Positions 27,671 through 39,755 of a stretch of DNA of 64,000 nt are shown piece after piece (positions within the stretch are counted from its first letter, which is position 1; the number at the start of each line of letters is the position of its first letter). The notes beneath the pieces were generated by a model. It saw only the letters and a list, made by a program, of their open reading frames with translations. It was not told where the DNA came from and made no database searches. The translations under genes were made by a program, and so were the position numbers. Source of the stretch: Gemmatimonadota bacterium (GTDB lineage: Bacteria > Gemmatimonadota > Gemmatimonadetes > Longimicrobiales > Gaopeijiaceae); NCBI GenBank assembly GCA_028874985.1, contig JAPPGI010000116.1:54386-118385 (forward strand), in the 5' to 3' direction.

Positions 27671-29458
27671 ATGGACGACGGGCGTTCACTCCGGGCCGTA
27701 CTCTGCCAGGTCAAGCCCCGCAAGGGTGACCTGAACGCGAACATGGCGGCAGTACGCGACGCGCTGGTGCCCGATGTCGATCTGGCGGTCTTTCCGGAGA
27801 CCGTGCTTTCCGGCTACTTCGTGGAGGGCGCCGCCCTGGAGGTTGCTCTTTCGACCGAGGCGCTGATCGAGGCCCTGGGATCTCCCCCCGAGGGTTGCGG
27901 CTGCGACGTGGTCATCGGCTTCTACGAGAGGGGCCGCTCCAGCGTGCACAACAGCCTCGCCTATCTCACGCCCGGCGGGGACCGCTACGAGGTCGTGCAC
28001 GTCCATCGCAAGGTCTTCCTGCCCACCTACGGTATCTTCGAAGAGGGCCGCTACGTCGAACCGGGACGTGGTGTGCGCGCCTTCGACACCAGGTTCGGCA
28101 GAGTGGGAATGCTGATCTGCGAAGACCTCTGGCATTCCATGCCGGCGACGATCCTGGCTCTCGACGGCGCGGATCTCCTGCTCTGCGGCTGCGCGTCGCC
28201 GGCCCGCGGGTACGATGCGTCGCTCACGCGCCCGGCCAACCTGGCCGAGTGGGACCGCATCGCCGCGCGCACCGCCAAGGAGCACGGTGTCTTCGTACTG
28301 CTCGCGCACCTGGCGGGCTCCGAAGGGGGGAAGATCTTTGCGGGTGGCTCGACCGCCTGGGGCCCCGACGGGACGCTTCTCGCCCGCGGCCCGCTATTCG
28401 GAGACGGCAACACGACCGCCAGCCTCCAAATGCGCGACATCACCAGGGTCCGGACCGAGTCCCCCTTCCTGTCCGACCTCAGGACGGCGCTGCCGCACCT
28501 AGAACATTCGCTCGAGGAATCGCGGTCCCGGAGGAGGTCCGGGAAACAGCGCGGACTCCGGCGGGCGCGGGCCACCGAAGCGCCGGAACCCACGCCCCGA
28601 CCCACCGACGGTCCCGGAGATCGCCCGAACGACGAGGACCGTGCCCTGCTCGCCATCCAGCCCTCCCTGGTGGAGGCGGCTCTTGTGGAGTTCATTCGGG
28701 AAGAGGTCGTACGACGCCGCGACTTCGCCCGGGTCGTCGTGGGCTTGTCCGGGGGAGTGGATTCGGCGGTCTCGCTGTTTCTGGCCTCCCGCGCCCTGGG
28801 CCCCGAGAACGTATTCGCCTTCCTGCTTCCCTATGCGACTTCGAGCCCCGAGAGCGCGGATCACGCGTCACTGGTGATCGACGCCGTGGGTGCGCACCGG
28901 CGGACGCTCGCGATCACCGATGCCGTGGACGCCTACATCGATGCCCACGAGCCCATGGTGACCGACCTGCGCCGCGGGAATCTCGCGGCCCGCGTGCGCG
29001 CGGTCGTCCTCTTCGACCAGTCCGCCAAGTTGGACGCCCTGCCGCTGGGCACCGGAAACAAGAGCGAACGGCTGCTCGGCTACTTCACCTGGCACGGCGA
29101 CGACTCCCCGCCCATCAACCCTCTCGGCGACCTGTTCAAGACCCAGGTCTGGGCCCTGGCGCGCCACCTGGGCGTGCCCCGGAAAATCGTCGACAAACCC
29201 GCCACCGCCGACCTGGTGCGGGGCGTCTCCGACGAGGACGAACTCGGCATCTCATATCACAGCGCCGACCCGATACTTCACTGGCTGCTGAAGGGGTACG
29301 ACGTAGAGTCACTGGTGCGTCTGGGCTTCCGCCGCGACGAGGTGGAAGTCGTGTGGAAACGCCTCTCGTCAACGCACTGGAAACGGGAACTCCCCACCGT
29401 GGCGCTGCTGTCGGAGAGCGCGATCGGGGAAGGGTATCTGCGGCCGGTGGACTACTGA
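27671..29458 (+). CDS. nadE: NAD(+) synthase, glutamine-hydrolysing
   Basis: A 595-residue two-domain enzyme that amidates nicotinate adenine dinucleotide. The N-terminal nitrilase domain (1-270) supplies ammonia: Glu in DLAVFPETVLSGYF, Lys in VVHVHRKVFLPTYG, Cys in VGMLICEDLWHSM. A basic, Pro-rich linker of about 50 residues follows (about 280-325). The synthetase domain has the PP-loop VVGLSGGVDSAVSLFLA and the LPLGTGNKSERLLGYFT motif. A good Shine-Dalgarno GAGGAC precedes the ATG. The linker is longer than in most NadE and rich in Arg. Confidence 0.94.
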   Translation: MDDGRSLRAVLCQVKPRKGDLNANMAAVRDALVPDVDLAVFPETVLSGYFVEGAALEVALSTEALIEALGSPPEGCGCDVVIGFYERGRSSVHNSLAYLTPGGDRYEVVHVHRKVFLPTYGIFEEGRYVEPGRGVRAFDTRFGRVGMLICEDLWHSMPATILALDGADLLLCGCASPARGYDASLTRPANLAEWDRIAARTAKEHGVFVLLAHLAGSEGGKIFAGGSTAWGPDGTLLARGPLFGDGNTTASLQMRDITRVRTESPFLSDLRTALPHLEHSLEESRSRRRSGKQRGLRRARATEAPEPTPRPTDGPGDRPNDEDRALLAIQPSLVEAALVEFIREEVVRRRDFARVVVGLSGGVDSAVSLFLASRALGPENVFAFLLPYATSSPESADHASLVIDAVGAHRRTLAITDAVDAYIDAHEPMVTDLRRGNLAARVRAVVLFDQSAKLDALPLGTGNKSERLLGYFTWHGDDSPPINPLGDLFKTQVWALARHLGVPRKIVDKPATADLVRGVSDEDELGISYHSADPILHWLLKGYDVESLVRLGFRRDEVEVVWKRLSSTHWKRELPTVALLSESAIGEGYLRPVDY

Positions 29459-29480
29459 CCAGACAGTGCGCGGGGCCGCC

Positions 29481-30482
29481 CTAGCGGCTTGTACTCCCAG
29501 CGAGAAACGTCAGCTCCCCGTCCATGATCCGCGCCAGTTCCTCCTCCCTGCGCCAGTGGACTTCCAGTTCCGCGACCTCCATCGACAGCAGCCGCCGCTC
29601 GTGCTCGTCGTGGACCGCGATCTCGAGCGCGACCCGGCCGACCCGGCCGACCTTGTGCAGCGGCGTCGCCCTGTTGAGAATCCTCGACGGGAGCCGGCCG
29701 GCGCCCCCCGCGGCCTCGATGAGCCTCGCCGCCTTGTCCACCCGTCCCTCGGAAGCACCCGCGAAATGATGGTAGGCGAGGACCCTGCGCAGGGTGTGAC
29801 CGGCCTCCTGCCCGGCCAGTGGAAACCCGCTGTCGGAAGTTTCGCAGTAGCGGCAGAAGACCCGGATCCCCACCGACTCCCCCTCGCTTCGCAGGACCAG
29901 ATCCTCCCCGTCCCCGTACCGGACCCGGTGGATCGCCCGACCGCAACGTTCGCACGCGCCGCGCCCCCGCCAGGCGGTGCGACCGAAGCGGAGCAGGCGC
30001 GCCCCGCCGGTCACCAACCCGGGGGCCTTGTCCCACACAAGCCAGGCGGCGACGAAGCTCATCCCGCCCGTGGCCCAGGACCCGGCGATCGTGGCGGCCG
30101 CCGCAATCGTCCCCGCCGTCGACAGCTTCCTGTACCGCTCCCTGCGACTCCTCAGCTCCCGTCCGTACCGCCACCACGCCTCCTCACGCAACTCGGCCCC
30201 TCCCACCCGTACGATCTCCAGCGGACCGGCCCGCAGCAGTGCCACATTGTCGGTACGGGAGAGCAGGCGCCCCCGGTCGGTGACGAGTCTCTCGAGTTCC
30301 TCGAGGGCTTCCCAGCGCGATTCCATGGGGATCAGCGACCACCTGGAGCATCCGCGGCAGATCAGCCAGAGCCGGCCCCGGGCGGGATCGCAGGCCACCC
30401 GGCGGCCGCGGTCCAGGTGCTCGAGAGCGTCGTTGGGCTCGAATTCGCGGCTGCAAACGAGGCACTTCCGGTACATGCTCAT
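29481..30482 (-). CDS. Unknown protein with two zinc-ribbon motifs and a central hydrophobic segment
   Basis: A 333-residue protein not recognised as a named family. The N-terminal ribbon has CLVC (residues 8-11) and CRGC; a second ribbon near residue 176 has CERC and CRYC. Between them, residues 121-155 are hydrophobic (TAGTIAAAATIAGSWATGG) and may be one or two membrane helices. The C-terminal half is helical and charged, ending in long amphipathic stretches. It is divergent from the pabA-type gene, with 60 bp between, and convergent with nadE. Function unknown; zinc binding is inferred from the Cys spacing. Confidence 0.65.
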   Translation of the reverse strand: MSMYRKCLVCSREFEPNDALEHLDRGRRVACDPARGRLWLICRGCSRWSLIPMESRWEALEELERLVTDRGRLLSRTDNVALLRAGPLEIVRVGGAELREEAWWRYGRELRSRRERYRKLSTAGTIAAAATIAGSWATGGMSFVAAWLVWDKAPGLVTGGARLLRFGRTAWRGRGACERCGRAIHRVRYGDGEDLVLRSEGESVGIRVFCRYCETSDSGFPLAGQEAGHTLRRVLAYHHFAGASEGRVDKAARLIEAAGGAGRLPSRILNRATPLHKVGRVGRVALEIAVHDEHERRLLSMEVAELEVHWRREEELARIMDGELTFLAGSTSR

Positions 30483-30513
30483 GGGGAGTACGTGCTCATC
30501 ATGATCCGCATAT

Positions 30514-30519
30514 TATACT
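30514..30519 (+). promoter_or_regulatory. Candidate -10 box for the amidotransferase gene
   Basis: TATACT lies in a short AT-rich patch (ATATTATACT) in the 61-bp divergent intergenic region, 30 bp before the start codon. No convincing -35 box is seen. Confidence 0.4.
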
Positions 30520-30549
30520 CCGGCATCGTTCCTTCGTCCCGGAGTGGCC

Positions 30550-31158
30550 GTGCTGGCCGTCATCGACAACTACGATTCCTTCACCTGGAACCTTGTCCAG
30601 CTCCTGGGCGAACTGGGGGCCGAACCCCGGGTCTTCCGCAACGACGCGGTCACCCCCGCCGAGCTGCGCAGGCGGGGAACGACACGCCTGGTGGTGTCTC
30701 CGGGACCGTGTACTCCGGCCCAGGCAGGCGTCAGCGTGGCGGCCATCCGCGAACTGGGTCCCACCACCCCGACCCTGGGCGTATGTCTGGGCCACCAGGC
30801 CATCGGCGAGGCCTACGGCGGGCGCACGATCCGGGCCGCCAGGACGGTCCACGGCAAGATCTCGCCCATCGAGCACAACGGAGACCCGCTGTTCGCCGGT
30901 CTCCCGTCGCCGATGCACGTGATCCGCTATCACTCGCTGGTCACGGCACCGCGGTTGCCGGACGGGCTTGCTCCCATCGCCTGGAGCGCCGATGAGGCCG
31001 ACAAGGGCGAGATCCAGGCCCTCCGACACCGCGAACACCCCGTGTGGGGGGTACAGTTCCATCCCGAGTCGTGGTTCACCGAAGGGGGTCGCCGGCTGCT
31101 CGAGAACTTCCTGGAACTCGGCGGCGGTGCCGTTGCCAGCATTCCCGGGTCCGGGTAG
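30550..31158 (+). CDS. Glutamine amidotransferase of PabA/TrpG type
   Basis: A 202-residue class I amidotransferase. The GTG at 30550 gives MLAVIDNYDSFTWNLVQLLG, the exact family start, with GGAG 5 bases upstream; GTG 30544 adds only two residues. The nucleophile Cys is in TLGVCLGHQAIGEAYGG (about residue 79), and the His-x-Glu pair in VQFHPESWFTEGG. It makes ammonia for anthranilate or 4-amino-4-deoxychorismate synthase. No trpE or pabB is adjacent, so its partner, and whether it serves tryptophan, folate or both, is open. Confidence 0.88.
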   Translation: MLAVIDNYDSFTWNLVQLLGELGAEPRVFRNDAVTPAELRRRGTTRLVVSPGPCTPAQAGVSVAAIRELGPTTPTLGVCLGHQAIGEAYGGRTIRAARTVHGKISPIEHNGDPLFAGLPSPMHVIRYHSLVTAPRLPDGLAPIAWSADEADKGEIQALRHREHPVWGVQFHPESWFTEGGRRLLENFLELGGGAVASIPGSG

Positions 31159-31218
31159 CTTAAGGTCCGTGTTTCGCATGTTCGATCCGGGCCCGCGCAC
31201 CCTCTCCCGGGTGCATTC

Positions 31219-33632
<2,414 letters not shown>

Positions 33633-33638
33633 CAGCCC

Positions 33639-34508
33639 GTGCAGGATTCCCGGCCGGCAACCCGTGCGGAGACCCCGCACCGCACCTGGGGAGAAGCGGC
33701 GTTCGGACCACGGAACGCCTTCGTTCTCTTCTCGGGCCCCTGCGTTCTCGAGGACGACGATCTCAATCTGGAGGTCGCCCGGGGGGTTCGGGCGGCCGCC
33801 CGGGAAACGGGCTTTCCGGTTGTCTTCAAGGCATCCTTCGACAAGGCCAACCGGTCCCGGCTCGGGTCCGCCCGCGGACCGGGGCTCTCCCGCGGCCTGC
33901 GCCAGCTCCAGTCGGTTCGGGAGGCCACGGGGCTCGCGATCCTGACCGACATCCACGAACCCGCGCAGGCCGAACAGGCCGCCGAGGTGGCCGACATCCT
34001 GCAGATCCCCGCCTTTCTCTGCCGCCAGACGGAGCTCCTCGTGGCGGCCGGCCGGACCGGCAGGGCGGTAAACGTCAAGAAGGGCCAGTGGATGTCGGCC
34101 GGGGCCATGGCCGGCGCGGTGGAGAAGGTCCGGGCCGGCGGAGCCGACCGGGTCCTGGTGACCGAACGGGGAACGGCCTTCGGCTATGGGGACCTCGTGG
34201 TGGACATGCGGAACTTCTCCCGGATCCGCAGAGCCGCGGGTGCGCCCGTGATCTTCGACGGGACCCACTCGGTGCAGCAGCCGGGGGGACTGGCCGACGG
34301 ATCCACGAGCGGGGCTCCCGAGCACATTGCGACGCTGGTCCGCGGGGCCGTCGCCGCCGGTTGCGACGGTCTCTTCCTGGAGGTGCATCCCAACCCCTCC
34401 TCGGCCCCGTCGGACTCGAGCAACATGCTGCCGCTCGACAAGCTGTCCGGTCTGCTTCGCGAGGTGGCGGCGATCCGGGCGGCACTGGCACGGCGTCCCA
34501 CCTCGTGA
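33639..34508 (+). CDS. kdsA: 3-deoxy-8-phosphooctulonate synthase
   Basis: A 289-residue PEP-dependent aldolase making Kdo 8-phosphate from arabinose 5-phosphate. FSGPCVLEDDDLNLEVARG, the FKASFDKANRSRLGSARGPG substrate loop, TDIHEPAQAEQAAEVADILQ (split) and GTHSVQQPGG are diagnostic of KdsA and separate it from DAHP synthase. The GTG start lies 6 bp after pyrG. The N-terminal 20 residues are an unusual extension. The stop overlaps kdsC. Confidence 0.95.
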   Translation: MQDSRPATRAETPHRTWGEAAFGPRNAFVLFSGPCVLEDDDLNLEVARGVRAAARETGFPVVFKASFDKANRSRLGSARGPGLSRGLRQLQSVREATGLAILTDIHEPAQAEQAAEVADILQIPAFLCRQTELLVAAGRTGRAVNVKKGQWMSAGAMAGAVEKVRAGGADRVLVTERGTAFGYGDLVVDMRNFSRIRRAAGAPVIFDGTHSVQQPGGLADGSTSGAPEHIATLVRGAVAAGCDGLFLEVHPNPSSAPSDSSNMLPLDKLSGLLREVAAIRAALARRPTS

Positions 34509-35071
34509 ACGGCGCCCTCATGGAGATTCCGGAGGCAACCGCGCACCGTATCCGTCTGGTCGTACTGGACGTGGACGGGGTTCTCACCGACGGTGGAATC
34601 TACGTCGGGGCCACCCGGGACGGTGAGGCGGTCGAACTCAAGCGCTTCGACGTCCAGGACGGAATCGGGGTCAGGATGCTGAAGAGCGCAGGCATACATG
34701 TGGCGGTCATTTCCGGGAGGGTTTCCGCGGCCACGGACCTTCGGGCCGCCGAACTCGGTATCGTGGATGTATACCAGGACGCGGAAGCGCGGAAGGTGCC
34801 CGCGCTGGAGAGCCTCGTTGCAGCAATGGGGCTCGGTTGGAGGGAAGTCGCGCTACTTGGCGACGACCTGGCGGACCTGCCCGTGCTGCGCCGCGTGGGT
34901 CTGGCCGCCACGGTCGCGAACGGGGCGCTGGAAGTGCGCCGGGTCGCCACCTGGCAGAGTTCACGGGAGGGTGGAAGGGGAGCGGTTCGAGAATTCGCGG
35001 AGGCGCTCCTGCGCGCCCGCAAGCAATGGGATGGACTGGTCGATGAATACTGTCGCGAGCGCGCCGGCTGA
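34505..35071 (+). CDS. kdsC: 3-deoxy-D-manno-octulosonate 8-phosphate phosphatase
   Basis: A 188-residue tetrameric HAD phosphatase lacking a cap domain. HAD motif I is RLVVLDVDGVLTDGGIYVG, motif II is VAVISGRVS, and motif IV is VALLGDDLADLPVL. It removes phosphate from Kdo 8-phosphate. The GTG at 34505 overlaps kdsA (GTGA); ATG 34520 is an alternative start with the same motifs. The kdsD gene starts inside its 3' end, a 29-bp overlap. Confidence 0.94.
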   Translation: MNGALMEIPEATAHRIRLVVLDVDGVLTDGGIYVGATRDGEAVELKRFDVQDGIGVRMLKSAGIHVAVISGRVSAATDLRAAELGIVDVYQDAEARKVPALESLVAAMGLGWREVALLGDDLADLPVLRRVGLAATVANGALEVRRVATWQSSREGGRGAVREFAEALLRARKQWDGLVDEYCRERAG

Positions 35072-36098
35072 GCCGGTGCCGGCAGGCGGGAGGAAGCCGG
35101 CTGAGCCCGCCGCCGGCCCGTCCGGGTCGCACGGCGCGCTGGGCGAGGCGTTGCTCGCCGAGGGCCGCCGGGTGCTCGGACTGGAGTCGGAGGCCGTCGC
35201 GGCACTGGCCGGCCGCCTCGGCGAGAGCTTCATAGGCGCCGTGGACCTTGTCTTCTCCTGCGGGGGCCGGGCCGTGGTGTCCGGAATAGGCAAGTCGGGA
35301 CTGATCGCGCGGAAGGTGGCCGCCACTCTGACCTCGACGGGAACGCCCGCCGTGTTCCTTCATCCCGTCGACGGCCTGCACGGCGACCTGGGAATCGTGG
35401 GCGCGGATGACATCATGATCCTGATTTCGAAGAGCGGGTCCACCCGCGAACTGGAGGGGCTGCTCGCCTTCGCCGAGGTTCACCACGTGCCCGTGGTGGC
35501 CCTGCTGGGCAATCCGGACTCCCATCTCGGACGGCGTGCGGCCGTGTCGCTCGACTGCAGTGTGCGCGCGGAGGCGTGCCCGCTGGAACTGGCACCGACC
35601 TCCTCGTCCACCGCGGCCCTCGCGATGGGTGATGCGCTGGCCATGGCGCTGCTCAGGCGGCGCGGGTTCGATCCCGGAGACTTCGCGCGCATCCATCCGG
35701 CAGGTTCGCTGGGGAACCGCCTGACCCTGCGCGTGGGCGACGTGATGGAGGACAGGGACTACCCCTCCGTGCCGCCCCACTGCAGTGCCCGCGAGATCAT
35801 CGAGCCGCTGGCGCGGATGCGGGGGACCGTGCCGGTTGTGGGAGAGGAACGCTCGGTGGTGGGGGTTGTGACCGCGGGCGATCTTACGAGGTTCATGCAG
35901 GAGACGGAGGACTTCCTCGACACGCCGGTCTCGCGGTTCATGACACACACACCAAGGATCGCGTCGCCGGACGAGTTGGGCGTGGTCGCGATGCACAGAA
36001 TGGAGGAACACGGAATCATGGCCCTTCCCGTTGTGAGTGAAGGCAGACTGGTGGGGATCGTTCATCTTCACGATCTCCTGCGCGCGGGCGCGGCATGA
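35043..36098 (+). CDS. kdsD: D-arabinose 5-phosphate isomerase, SIS plus CBS pair
   Basis: A 351-residue protein. A disordered, Pro/Ala-rich tail of about 35 residues precedes the SIS domain, with VVSGIGKSGLIARKVAATL, STGTPAVFLHPVDGLHGDLG and LISKSGSTRELEGLLAF. Two CBS motifs follow (VGDVMEDRDYPSVPP; PVSRFMTHTPRIASPDELG). It isomerises ribulose 5-phosphate to arabinose 5-phosphate for KdsA. The whole Kdo branch is thus encoded in one run. It overlaps lptC by 4 bp. Confidence 0.94.
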   Translation: MNTVASAPAEPVPAGGRKPAEPAAGPSGSHGALGEALLAEGRRVLGLESEAVAALAGRLGESFIGAVDLVFSCGGRAVVSGIGKSGLIARKVAATLTSTGTPAVFLHPVDGLHGDLGIVGADDIMILISKSGSTRELEGLLAFAEVHHVPVVALLGNPDSHLGRRAAVSLDCSVRAEACPLELAPTSSSTAALAMGDALAMALLRRRGFDPGDFARIHPAGSLGNRLTLRVGDVMEDRDYPSVPPHCSAREIIEPLARMRGTVPVVGEERSVVGVVTAGDLTRFMQETEDFLDTPVSRFMTHTPRIASPDELGVVAMHRMEEHGIMALPVVSEGRLVGIVHLHDLLRAGAA

Positions 36099-36667
36099 TG
36101 GCCGGGTGGCATGGCAGGACGCACGGCGTGTCTCCCGCGGGATGGCCCGCCGCGATCGCGATCGCGGTGGCGGCCGCGGCATGCCTCAACAGCCCCGACG
36201 AGGAAATCCCAACGGAGTTCGAGGAGATTGACGCCGACGAGGTCATGTACGGTGTGGAGCACTACATGACCAACAACGGGGTTCGGGAAGCGCTGATGAG
36301 CACGGACACCATGTACATCTGGAGGGATTCCACGCACACCTGGGCAATCGGGCTCGCGCTGCAGGTGTACGACAAGAGAACGGGCAACGATCAGGCCACG
36401 ATTACCGCGGACTCGGGGCGTCTCGACATGAGAGCCAACGAACTGCAGGCGATTGGGAACGCGGTGCTCGACATTCCGGACCAGGACCGGCAGATCCGCA
36501 CGGAGGAACTGTGGGTCTCCCCTGATTCCGACCGGATCTGGAGCGACCTCCCGGTCGTCATGCGTCAGTCCGGATGTGAAATCGAAGGCGACCGGTTCGA
36601 CTCCGACCTGTCCTTCAAGCGGGTGAAGCTGTGGGGCACCAGGGAAAGGGACTGCCCCAACCGATGA
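36095..36667 (+). CDS. lptC: LPS export protein LptC, lipoprotein-like form
   Basis: A 190-residue protein with an N-terminal hydrophobic segment (PAAIAIAVAAAACLNSPDEE). The AAAC there looks like a lipobox, so it may be lipid-anchored rather than held by a helix as in E. coli. The rest is beta-rich, with TADSGRLDMRANELQAIGN and VWVS-like strands repeating as in the LptC/LptA/OstA jellyroll. It bridges the LptB2FG extractor and LptA. It sits in the classic kdsC-kdsD-lptC-lptA-lptB order. Confidence 0.8.
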   Translation: MMAGWHGRTHGVSPAGWPAAIAIAVAAAACLNSPDEEIPTEFEEIDADEVMYGVEHYMTNNGVREALMSTDTMYIWRDSTHTWAIGLALQVYDKRTGNDQATITADSGRLDMRANELQAIGNAVLDIPDQDRQIRTEELWVSPDSDRIWSDLPVVMRQSGCEIEGDRFDSDLSFKRVKLWGTRERDCPNR

Positions 36668-38871
36668 GGTGCGGGAAAGGGCCGGACGGCGCGCTGCGGC
36701 GGCGGAAGGATCCGGCCGACGTTGGCGTTCGCACCGGCGCGGCGGCCGCTCTCTTCGTGATCCTCATCTGGCAAGGTGTTTCGGCGGGGCAGGAGCAGGA
36801 GGCCGGACAGGAGCAGGAGGCCGGACAGGAACAGGAAAGGGACTGTACGCTGGTGCGAGTGGGGGGGTACACCCTCAGCCAGCGGTTCGATTCCATCAAC
36901 TACACCCACCGCGCATCGGGGGGAATCGACTACCGGTGCACGGACGGCACGCGCGTTCTCGCGGATTCCGCCGTCGTCTGGGAGCACAGCGGGAACCTGG
37001 TGCTCGTCGAGCGCGTTCACTTCGAGGACGCCGACACGCAACTGGATGCGGACTCGGCCTACTACTTCGGCAACGTGCGCGAATTGCGCGCGTGGTCGTA
37101 CGTAACGCTCACCGACCTCAGGAGCGGGGCCGTTCTGACGGGGGACACCCTGAACTACCTGCGTGAATCGCGGTTCCGCACGATGGACCGGATCCATGTC
37201 CACGGCGGCCATCCCCGGGCTACCGTGTATCCGCCCAAGCGTCCGGCGGCTGCCGCCGCCGAGACCGAAGCCCCCGAGCCGACCGCCCCTGCGCCGGAGA
37301 GCCCCGGTGCCGACGCGGGCGATCCCGCCGCGGACAGCCTGGACGGCGAACAGGAGCACGCGCCGGACAGCCTGCCCGGGGAAGAACCGGAACCCGGGGA
37401 AGACCACGTCGAGGGGGGCGTGGACGATGTCGCGGCCGATTCGGTCACGCCATCGCCCTACGAAGTCGAGGCGCCTCGCTTCTACATCGACGGAAGACGT
37501 TTCTTCCGTGCCGGCGGAGGCGTGGTGGTCACCCGGGACTCGTTGCAGGCCTTCGGGGATTCGCTCGACTACGACCTGGAAGTGGGCGCCATGCTGATCT
37601 TCGGAAACGCCCACGTGGTCGACCGCGGCTTCGAGCTGACCGGTGCCACGGTCTCCGTGACGCCCGCCGCCGGCCTGAACGAGGAGATCCTGGCCCGCGA
37701 GGACGCCCGGCTCACCGGAGACCAGGTTCTGATGCAGGCTCCGGCGATACGCCTGTTCCTGAAGGACGGGCAGGTGGACCGGATCGTCGCGTTGTCCTCG
37801 GTGGTTCCCATGCCGGGGGAGGACCGGGAAGAGCTCGTCGACACCGCCGGACTTACCCCGGGAGACGTCGCGCGGGTCCGCGCCCTGGCCGAAGCCCGCA
37901 GGAAACAGGAGGGAGATACCGCCGCCGCCCCGGACTCCCTCCCGCGGCCCACGGTGACCGCCGCGGAATTCAACCTCACCGGGGACTCGATCGAGGTCCT
38001 GTCACCGAATCAGCTTCTCGATGTCGTGACCGCCGTCGGCGGGGCGCGCGCGGAGGCGATGAACCCGGATTCGGCCCCCGACGAAGATATGCCGGAGGTT
38101 GCCGTGAGCGACTGGATCGAAGGCCGAACCATCGTCGCCCGCTTCGCCTCGGAAGAGCCCGCGGGAGACAGCGCCGCCGCCGACAAGGACTCGAACGCCG
38201 GGCGGGTTCGCCTGGAGTCGCTCACGGCCACCGGGGGAGCCCGCAGCCTCTACCGGCTCCTTCCATCCGACACGGTGCCGGAGGAGTCCGACAGCCTCTC
38301 ACCGGAACCGGACACGCTACCCGGGCGCTCCGACTCCCTTCCGGCGGAATCGGAGATCAGCCCGCCACCGGCCGACGGCGCGGACCCGAGGGCCTTGCCT
38401 GCAGGCGCCGAGGCCGGGACGTTGGCGGAGACGGGCGAAGATCCGGACATCCCGCCGGCGGAACCCGACACGCTTCAGGATGAAGAGCCCCGCCCTGCGG
38501 CGTTACACTATGTGAGGGGCAACGAGATCACGATCCATCTGGAGGGACGCACGGTGGTCAGGATGGAGGTGCAGGGCCAGACGGTGGGCTACCACTTCGA
38601 ACCCCTGCCACCGGACTCGCTGCCGTCCGCGGGGGACTCCGCCACTGCCGCCCCGGACTCCGCCGGTGCCGCGACGGACACTGCGGACGCCGCGCTGGAC
38701 ACCCTGGACGCCGCCCCGGACACCACCATCGCCGTCGGCGACACGACCCGGACCCCTCCCGACACCACGCGGGTCCCGGCCGCGGACGGACGGGAGACCC
38801 CGCGCCGCTCCGGGGAGGGCGGCTTGCGGGGCGGACACCGGCTTCCTCCCGATCACCGCAGGCACCCGTGA
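36664..38871 (+). CDS. LptA/OstA-like LPS transport protein, unusually long
   Basis: A 735-residue protein from ATG 36664, overlapping lptC (ATGA). A signal-like hydrophobic run ([16 protein letters not shown]) is followed by a GQEQEA repeat. Several OstA-type beta segments follow ([59 protein letters not shown]). Between and after them are long disordered stretches rich in Asp, Ser, Thr, Pro and Glu (about 200-270 and 530-735). Classical LptA is about 180 residues. The role in bridging LPS across the periplasm is inferred from fold and position. The Thr/Asp-rich tail is unexplained. Confidence 0.75.
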   Translation: MRCGKGPDGALRRRKDPADVGVRTGAAAALFVILIWQGVSAGQEQEAGQEQEAGQEQERDCTLVRVGGYTLSQRFDSINYTHRASGGIDYRCTDGTRVLADSAVVWEHSGNLVLVERVHFEDADTQLDADSAYYFGNVRELRAWSYVTLTDLRSGAVLTGDTLNYLRESRFRTMDRIHVHGGHPRATVYPPKRPAAAAAETEAPEPTAPAPESPGADAGDPAADSLDGEQEHAPDSLPGEEPEPGEDHVEGGVDDVAADSVTPSPYEVEAPRFYIDGRRFFRAGGGVVVTRDSLQAFGDSLDYDLEVGAMLIFGNAHVVDRGFELTGATVSVTPAAGLNEEILAREDARLTGDQVLMQAPAIRLFLKDGQVDRIVALSSVVPMPGEDREELVDTAGLTPGDVARVRALAEARRKQEGDTAAAPDSLPRPTVTAAEFNLTGDSIEVLSPNQLLDVVTAVGGARAEAMNPDSAPDEDMPEVAVSDWIEGRTIVARFASEEPAGDSAAADKDSNAGRVRLESLTATGGARSLYRLLPSDTVPEESDSLSPEPDTLPGRSDSLPAESEISPPPADGADPRALPAGAEAGTLAETGEDPDIPPAEPDTLQDEEPRPAALHYVRGNEITIHLEGRTVVRMEVQGQTVGYHFEPLPPDSLPSAGDSATAAPDSAGAATDTADAALDTLDAAPDTTIAVGDTTRTPPDTTRVPAADGRETPRRSGEGGLRGGHRLPPDHRRHP
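36793..36840 (+). repeat. 18-bp tandem repeat encoding GQEQEA units
   Basis: Two perfect copies of GAGCAGGAGGCCGGACAG (36793-36810, 36811-36828) are followed by a degenerate third (36829-36840). The repeat lies just after the signal peptide of the LptA-like protein and gives an in-frame Gln/Glu-rich linker. Its length can vary by slippage without a frameshift. Confidence 0.8.
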
Positions 38872-39749
38872 GCGGGCGGGAGAATCCCGACGGAGGGCGG
38901 GAAGCCCCGGGCGGCGGCCTCGTGCTGGCCGCCGGCGAGGGCATGGCACCCGGCGAAGCCACGGTCGCCGATGTCGTTCCACCCTCCTCCGCCACCGCCG
39001 TGCTCAGGGGCGAGGGCCTGACCAAGATCTACAGGAAGAGACGGGTTGTTTCCGAGGTCGACATACAGGTTCAGCAAGGGGAGATCGTCGCGTTGCTGGG
39101 ACCCAACGGGGCGGGGAAGACCACCACCTTCTACATGCTGGTCGGGCTCATCGGGCCGGACGGCGGAAGGGTCTTCCTGGACGAGGCGGAGCTTACCCCC
39201 ATTCCGATGTACAAGCGGGCGAGGATGGGCGTCGGCTACCTGGCCCAGGAACCATCGGTGTTTCGCAGGCTCACGGTCGCGCAGAACGTGATGGCCATCC
39301 TGGAAACGGTCGATCTGACGCGGAAGGAGCGCGCCGAGAGGCTCGAGGAGCTGCTGGGCGAGCTGTCGATCGGCCACCTCCGCAACGCCAAGGCCTTCTC
39401 TCTCTCCGGCGGAGAGCGGAGAAGACTGGAAATCACCCGTGCCCTCGTTCAGCGGCCCAAGTTCATGCTTCTGGACGAACCCTTCGCGGGCATCGACCCG
39501 ATCGCGCTCCACGACATTCAGGAGATCGTCGCTCAACTCCGGACCCGGGACATCGGCGTGATCATCTCCGACCACAACGTCGAGCAGACCCTCGAGATCG
39601 TCGATCGGGCCTACATCATGTACGAAGGCCGGATCCGGGTGAGCGGAACCGTCTCCGAACTCGTGTGGAACGACGAGGTCGCCGATCTCTACCTGGGGCC
39701 CTCGCTGACCGCGCGCATGCGATCGAGGTACCCGCGCCCCGGAAGCTGA
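38868..39749 (+). CDS. lptB: LPS export ABC transporter ATP-binding protein LptB
   Basis: A 293-residue ABC ATPase. Walker A is [20 protein letters not shown] (about residue 83), the Q-loop [20 protein letters not shown], the signature [16 protein letters not shown], and Walker [17 protein letters not shown], which is LptB-specific. The His switch is in [20 protein letters not shown] 45-residue N-terminal extension is longer than usual. GTG 38868 overlaps the preceding stop. It powers LPS extraction from the inner membrane. Confidence 0.96.
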   Translation: MSGRENPDGGREAPGGGLVLAAGEGMAPGEATVADVVPPSSATAVLRGEGLTKIYRKRRVVSEVDIQVQQGEIVALLGPNGAGKTTTFYMLVGLIGPDGGRVFLDEAELTPIPMYKRARMGVGYLAQEPSVFRRLTVAQNVMAILETVDLTRKERAERLEELLGELSIGHLRNAKAFSLSGGERRRLEITRALVQRPKFMLLDEPFAGIDPIALHDIQEIVAQLRTRDIGVIISDHNVEQTLEIVDRAYIMYEGRIRVSGTVSELVWNDEVADLYLGPSLTARMRSRYPRPGS

Positions 39750-39755
39750 ACGGTC

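Noticed and set aside
29475..29488. GCCGC-CCTA-GCGGC hairpin as terminator between nadE and the zinc-ribbon gene
   Set aside because: The stem is only 5 bp with TTGT after it, and overlaps the minus-strand stop codon; it is too weak to call.
36850..38860. Several minus-strand frames opposite the LptA-like gene (for example 38558-39025)
   Set aside because: They are low-complexity Arg/Pro/Ser-rich shadows of the Asp/Ser/Pro-rich coding strand without any start or family support.
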